Origin: Entrophospora sp. SA101
Lineage: Eukaryota; Glomeromycota; Glomeromycetes; Entrophosporales; Entrophosporaceae
NCBI GenBank assembly: GCA_958430865.1
Contig: CAUDNR010000546.1
Coordinates: 39,453-77,226 of the forward strand
Length of the DNA: 37,774 nucleotides
Direction of reading: 5' to 3'
Part shown: piece after piece, positions 34,319 to 37,774 of the stretch
How the letters are laid out: every line of letters starts with the position of its first letter
Position numbering within the stretch: position 1 is the first letter of the stretch
Position numbers and translations under genes: made by a program
Notes under the pieces: model-generated
Databases searched by the model: none
Told to the model about the DNA's origin: nothing
The model's input: only the letters and a program-made list of their open reading frames with translations

Positions 34319-35857
34319 TTATTTCAAGTTTCCTGGTCCATAAAACACCTCGCGGAGAGAATCGTTATCAAAAAACATATTCGTTGGATCATATTTTGCG
34401 CGGACAGCCTCGAATCTTTGGATACGTTCTTTCAGCAAATTGTGCAGATAACCTTTAATGTTCGGAACATCTTCCCAAGATTTGGCCCAATGAGGTCTAG
34501 TGTAGAAAATAACGAGAATTAATATTTTAAAAAATCATGTTGCTTGTTCTCACAACAAATAGAACAGGTTATATCACCTCGCATTATATTTTTCCATCCA
34601 TCGTTGGGCAAGTTCATTGGAAAACTCCTCAAAGTATTCTGTATCTATGCAGGTGTTATTATGTTTGTTGAAATATCTGAAAGAAAGAACTTCGATAAAG
34701 AAATAATAGGCATCGGGATCTTCGTCGTATGCAGTTGACAGGAGAGCTGTCGAGCTTTTAAGAATCCGTAGTTCAACAACTAAATTAATGGGATATTTTT
34801 TTTTCTGTTTTTCCTCATAAATCTATTGAGAGTAATAACATGTTAAAATCTATAAAATAACATGGCAGAAAACTTCCTCCGAGGTATAGATAAACACATA
34901 CTCTATCGACAATATAATTCAGTTCTGTGATGATGTTTTCGAAGTCTTTGTCAGCTTTAATAGCGAATTCCAAATCCCGACAAAGGATATTATCAATTCC
35001 TGCCTGGTAATGGGTCGCATCTGGTACCTCCCATACCAGATTATTTATCTTATCGTCTATAAATTCTTTCCTAAGCAGTCCGGCACCGTGTGTGATCTTT
35101 GGAGTCTTGGTTGGATCATCTATAAGATGTTTGTAAAAACCGTTGGCAAGGCGACTAAAACCTTCCTGTTTTCTGCGAAACGCCTTTACCTGATCTTGAT
35201 TTAGACTGGGTTGTTGATCGTTAATTATGTTTTCCCATACTTTTATCCAAAGTTTGTCTTTCGAAGAGTCGGTTGAATGGCCTGATAACGATGGAACAAT
35301 GTTAAAATTTGAAAAAGATGTAATTGTGTTTGAAATGAACAGTCTTATATTAATTATTAATACGTGATTCATTAAATGGCCAATAGAATATCTCAACTCC
35401 GTCAACTATAGGATTCTTCACAAAATCTTTAATATTTTCACCAGTAAAAGATTTTAATTCGGGGTAAGTATCCTTCATTCGAAGTTTGTACATTGGCTTA
35501 ACAAGAAAGGATATTTTGTAAATAACACCAAAGAGTCCTATAGGAGTGATTAAAGTTATATTATTTTAGGATCGGCCAATACTCCAATGCTCCATACATT
35601 ATCTACTTACCCAAATTGACACGTGCAGCTTCCATCTCGTCTGGGTTGTTAGGGTCATATTCAAATTTTTGTACTTCACCCGAGCTAGTCACTATTTCCA
35701 AACCAACAACTTGTTCAGCAAGTGTTCTTGAATCAGTTATAGCACCATGGCACCCAGTTGCGATAGTTCCCCCGAATCTAATAGTATCAAGAACAGTCAT
35801 AGACTCGATTGCTAATGGTGGTTCATGTTTCCTAAGGTACTCGTCAACTTTCGCGAA
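34319..35857 (-). pseudogene. 5'-truncated D-arabinono-1,4-lactone oxidase-like FAD enzyme
   Basis: Sugar-1,4-lactone oxidases of this family (fungal ALO, animal GULO) make the last step to erythroascorbate or ascorbate with FAD. Visible minus-strand exons, all in phase: 35611-35857, 35364-35537, 34902-35281, 34578-34822, 34319-34496. They encode 407 residues. The first preserves the end of the FAD-binding domain (FGGTIATGCHGA, VVGLEIVTSSGEVQKFEY). Later exons give the ALO domain, ending RPHWAKSWEDV and YDPTNMFF; the HWAK motif is typical of the family. About 100-150 residues with the start codon and first FAD-binding strands are absent. The coding match stops at 35857, exactly where the 486-bp repeat starts; beyond it, the frame runs into a TGA. 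No internal lesion is seen, so truncation looks recent. Confidence 0.8.
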
Positions 35858-36552
35858 CAATAGAGATCATAATGATGGATATAATGACACGCACGGTCAA
35901 CCCCGCTTTACATACAGCAATATGTCACAGGCGTATGAATACACAAAAATCTCGGAGATCCAAATACAATATAATGTGATTACGATAATAATGATATAAC
36001 TTTATTGGGTGCTTTCTTTGTATTATTCCTTGTTTCGTAATTTTTAATTACGTGATATCCCTCATGGTGTTACAAGCCGCCTAGAAAACTTCAAGCTGCG
36101 GCTATTCGACTAGACTTTTTTTCTAGTTGCGACTAAGAATGGTGACGAAATTCATATTTATCGTCAAGAATCTTTTAACGAAATTGACGAAATTTATGCT
36201 TGATTCAGCCAATCAAATACGATGCTTGTGATAATTCTTATGTACATATATACCAGTGTTGGAAATTCAGGGTGTGGTGTTACAAGCCGCCTAGAAAACT
36301 TCAAGCTGCGGCTATTCGACTAGACTTTTTTTCTAGTTGCGACTAAGAATGGTGACGAAATTCATATTTATCGTCAAGAATCTTTTAACGAAATTGACGA
36401 AATTTATGCTTGATTCAGCCAATCAAATACGATGCTTGTGATAATTCTTATGTACATATATACCAGTGTTGGAAATTCAGGGTGCGCAGGGTGCACGCGC
36501 AGCATGTTACACCAAAATTGTGAAACATTTTATGTGCAAAATCATTTAATAT
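35857..36552. repeat. 486-bp repeat, copy B, with internal 210-bp tandem duplication
   Basis: Equals 16519-17004 apart from an extra tandem copy of 210 bases. The tandem units are 36065-36274 and 36275-36484, which look identical. The join is at GGGTG/TGGTG, so a GGTG microhomology may have mediated it. The left edge cuts the lactone-oxidase gene, and the right edge lies within the hAT-like element. Confidence 0.85.
36065..36484. repeat. Direct tandem duplication, two 210-bp units
   Basis: Both units begin TGGTGTTACAAGCCGCC and contain the CTAGACTTTTTTTCTAG hairpin. Each ends within the start of the hAT-like sequence (CAGTGTTGGAAATTCAGGG), so the first 21 bases of the putative hAT end also appear at 36254-36274. 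Confidence 0.85.
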
Positions 36553-37774
36553 AAAAATAAATTTTCTGAAATATTACTAACAAAGAGTTGAGATTTTTTT
36601 GTTTACTTGCTTACTCTATAAAATTTTTAAAAATAAATTTTCTTAAAAAAATAAAAATTCTAAATTTTTATTAAAAATGTCTAATAAACAAAATACCAAA
36701 AGAGTTTTGTCCATTGGTGAAGATTTGAATCCAAAAAAAAAATAAAATATTAGAAAAATCAACTTCATCAATTGATTTTTCTGGTAAAGTTCATAATTCT
36801 CCAGCTCACCTAATAGAAGTTTTTCAAATATCTGATGATGAATCAACTGGTAGTGATAATTCTATAAGTTTTGAAGATGAACAAAGATCACACAATAGAG
36901 AAATCATTGTTCCTGAATGGCTTGAATTATATCCATGGTTAGAAATTGAAGTTTCAAATGAAAAAACAATCATATATTGCAAAATCTGTAGAACTCAAAA
37001 TGGGAATACTAACTTTGCAAAAGGTTCATCTAATTTAAGGCTATCAGGAATTAAAAAACATTCAAATTCTGGTGCACATAAAAAATTTGAATTATTGGAG
37101 ACAGAGTTTATTGACTTGACAAATCAATTGAGCTCCAAAAAATTAACAATAATTTCATTGATGCAAATTGTTTATTTTTGTTCAAAAAAAAATATTTCAA
37201 TGAAAGTATATCCTGACATATGCAATTTAATGTTCCTGACAAAAAACAAAGTTACTAATGATAAAAAATTCAATTTAAAACCTGCATCCATAGCAAAGCC
37301 ATCATCATCTAAATCAACATATGGAAGTTATGCTAATAATAAATCTGGATCTGAATTTTTAGAATGTATAGTTTCCGTCATACAAAAGGAACTAATTGAA
37401 GAATTGAATTCATCTCCATATTGGAGCATTATGATTGATGAGACAAATACCATTAATAATAAGTATTTAGCAATTGTAGGAAAATACATGGTAGATAATA
37501 TACCATACATGAGATATTTGGGAATGATTGATTTAGAAACAACTGATGGAGAAAATGTTTTTAATCAAATAATATCATTTTGTGATGACAAAGAAATAAC
37601 TTCTCAAAAAATAATTCATTTTGGAAGTGATGGTGCATCTAATATGACTGGCTATAAAAGTGGTGTTGCTGCAAGACTTAAAAAAATAAATCCATTCATG
37701 TCATCTAATCATTGTGTATCACATAGACTTCATTTGGCTGGAAAAGATGCTTCAAATGAAGTATTATATTTTGA
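36464..37774 (+). mobile_element. Putative autonomous hAT element (5' end; right end outside window)
   Basis: Starts CAGTGTTGGAAATTCAGGG, a hAT-style terminus whose inverse partner (TTCCAACATTG) is seen in the short copy at 16916-17014. About 210 bases later a hAT-type transposase gene begins and runs off the window. The right terminus cannot be seen. Confidence 0.5.
36677..37774 (+). CDS. hAT-type transposase (ZNF862/C17orf113-like), 3' end outside window
   Basis: The ATG at 36677 opens 22 codons to a run of ten A (36733-36742), where the frame meets TAA. One fewer A would continue into the long frame, which then stays open without a stop to 37774 (about 340 codons). That frame has a Cys2-His2 finger (CKICRTQNG to KKHSNSGAHKK), as in TTF/BED-type hAT proteins. 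The DDE-like core follows: IMIDETNTINN, IIHFGSDGASNMTG, VAARLKKINP and HCVSHRLHLAGKDA. These match hAT-like transposases and the domesticated ZNF862 group. The A-run could mean a pseudogene, a reading error in a homopolymer, or translation from a later start; the frame downstream is well preserved. Confidence 0.82.

Noticed and set aside
1..37774. tRNA, rRNA, CRISPR array or a bacterial-style operon
   Set aside because: I saw no cloverleaf arms with conserved tRNA box sequences, no rRNA text and no regularly spaced repeats. Intron structure throughout is eukaryotic. I could not run tRNAscan or Rfam; a hit there would overturn this.

Overview
The window is nuclear DNA of an AT-rich, intron-rich fungus. 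Genes are split by many short introns with GTAAGT/GTATGT-type donors and AG acceptors. The proteins are fungal types: a Vsb1/YGR125W-type SulP protein with STAS and cNMP-like domains, a fused PabA-PabB synthase and a sugar-lactone oxidase. The very low GC, abundant small transposons and decayed F-box/LRR-like fragments fit an arbuscular mycorrhizal fungus such as Rhizophagus. That assignment is an inference from style; no marker gene proves it. I rebuilt exon structures by hand; for each gene called intact, every exon joins in phase.

Layout. (1) 1-16.2 kb: three tandem, same-strand copies of a Vsb1-like transporter gene. The first loses its 5' end at the window edge; the other two are complete, with 11 exons each (929 and 900 aa). 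The spacers are themselves paralogous and carry several small inverted-repeat elements. (2) 16.5-19.4 kb: a debris zone with one copy of a perfect 486-bp repeat, a short hAT-like element, a decayed F-box/LRR-like fragment, a MITE, and a 5'-truncated, multiply broken Cwc2 splicing-factor pseudogene. (3) 19.9-20.9 kb: an intact nuclear gene for mitochondrial ribosomal protein uS5m. (4) 21-22.9 kb: a pogo-like terminus and unidentified degenerate sequence. (5) 22.9-25.3 kb, minus strand: a ten-exon gene that reads as an F-box/WD40 protein joined in phase to the C-terminal half of a Tat-SF1/Cus2-type splicing factor. (6) 25.4-29.1 kb, plus strand, sharing a 146-bp divergent promoter with gene 5: a bifunctional 4-amino-4-deoxychorismate (PABA) synthase. 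(7) 29.1-31.3 kb: microsatellites and a pogo-like MITE. (8) 31.3-33.7 kb, minus strand: mitoribosomal GTP-binding protein mS29/DAP3. (9) 34.3-35.9 kb, minus strand: the 3' part of a D-arabinono-1,4-lactone oxidase-like gene, cut off where the second copy of the 486-bp repeat starts. (10) 36.4 kb to the end: the 5' end and the first ~360 codons of a hAT-type transposase.

The intact genes are mainly housekeeping (mitochondrial translation, folate precursor synthesis, probable vacuolar transport). The remarkable part is rearrangement: a tandem gene family with mosaic similarity, a probable chimeric gene, truncated genes ending at repeats, and several transposon families. I found no evidence of a wholly new defence or metabolic system. 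The strongest leads are the F-box/WD40/UHM chimera, the Cys/His-rich inserts in the PABA synthase, and the hAT-associated segmental duplication.
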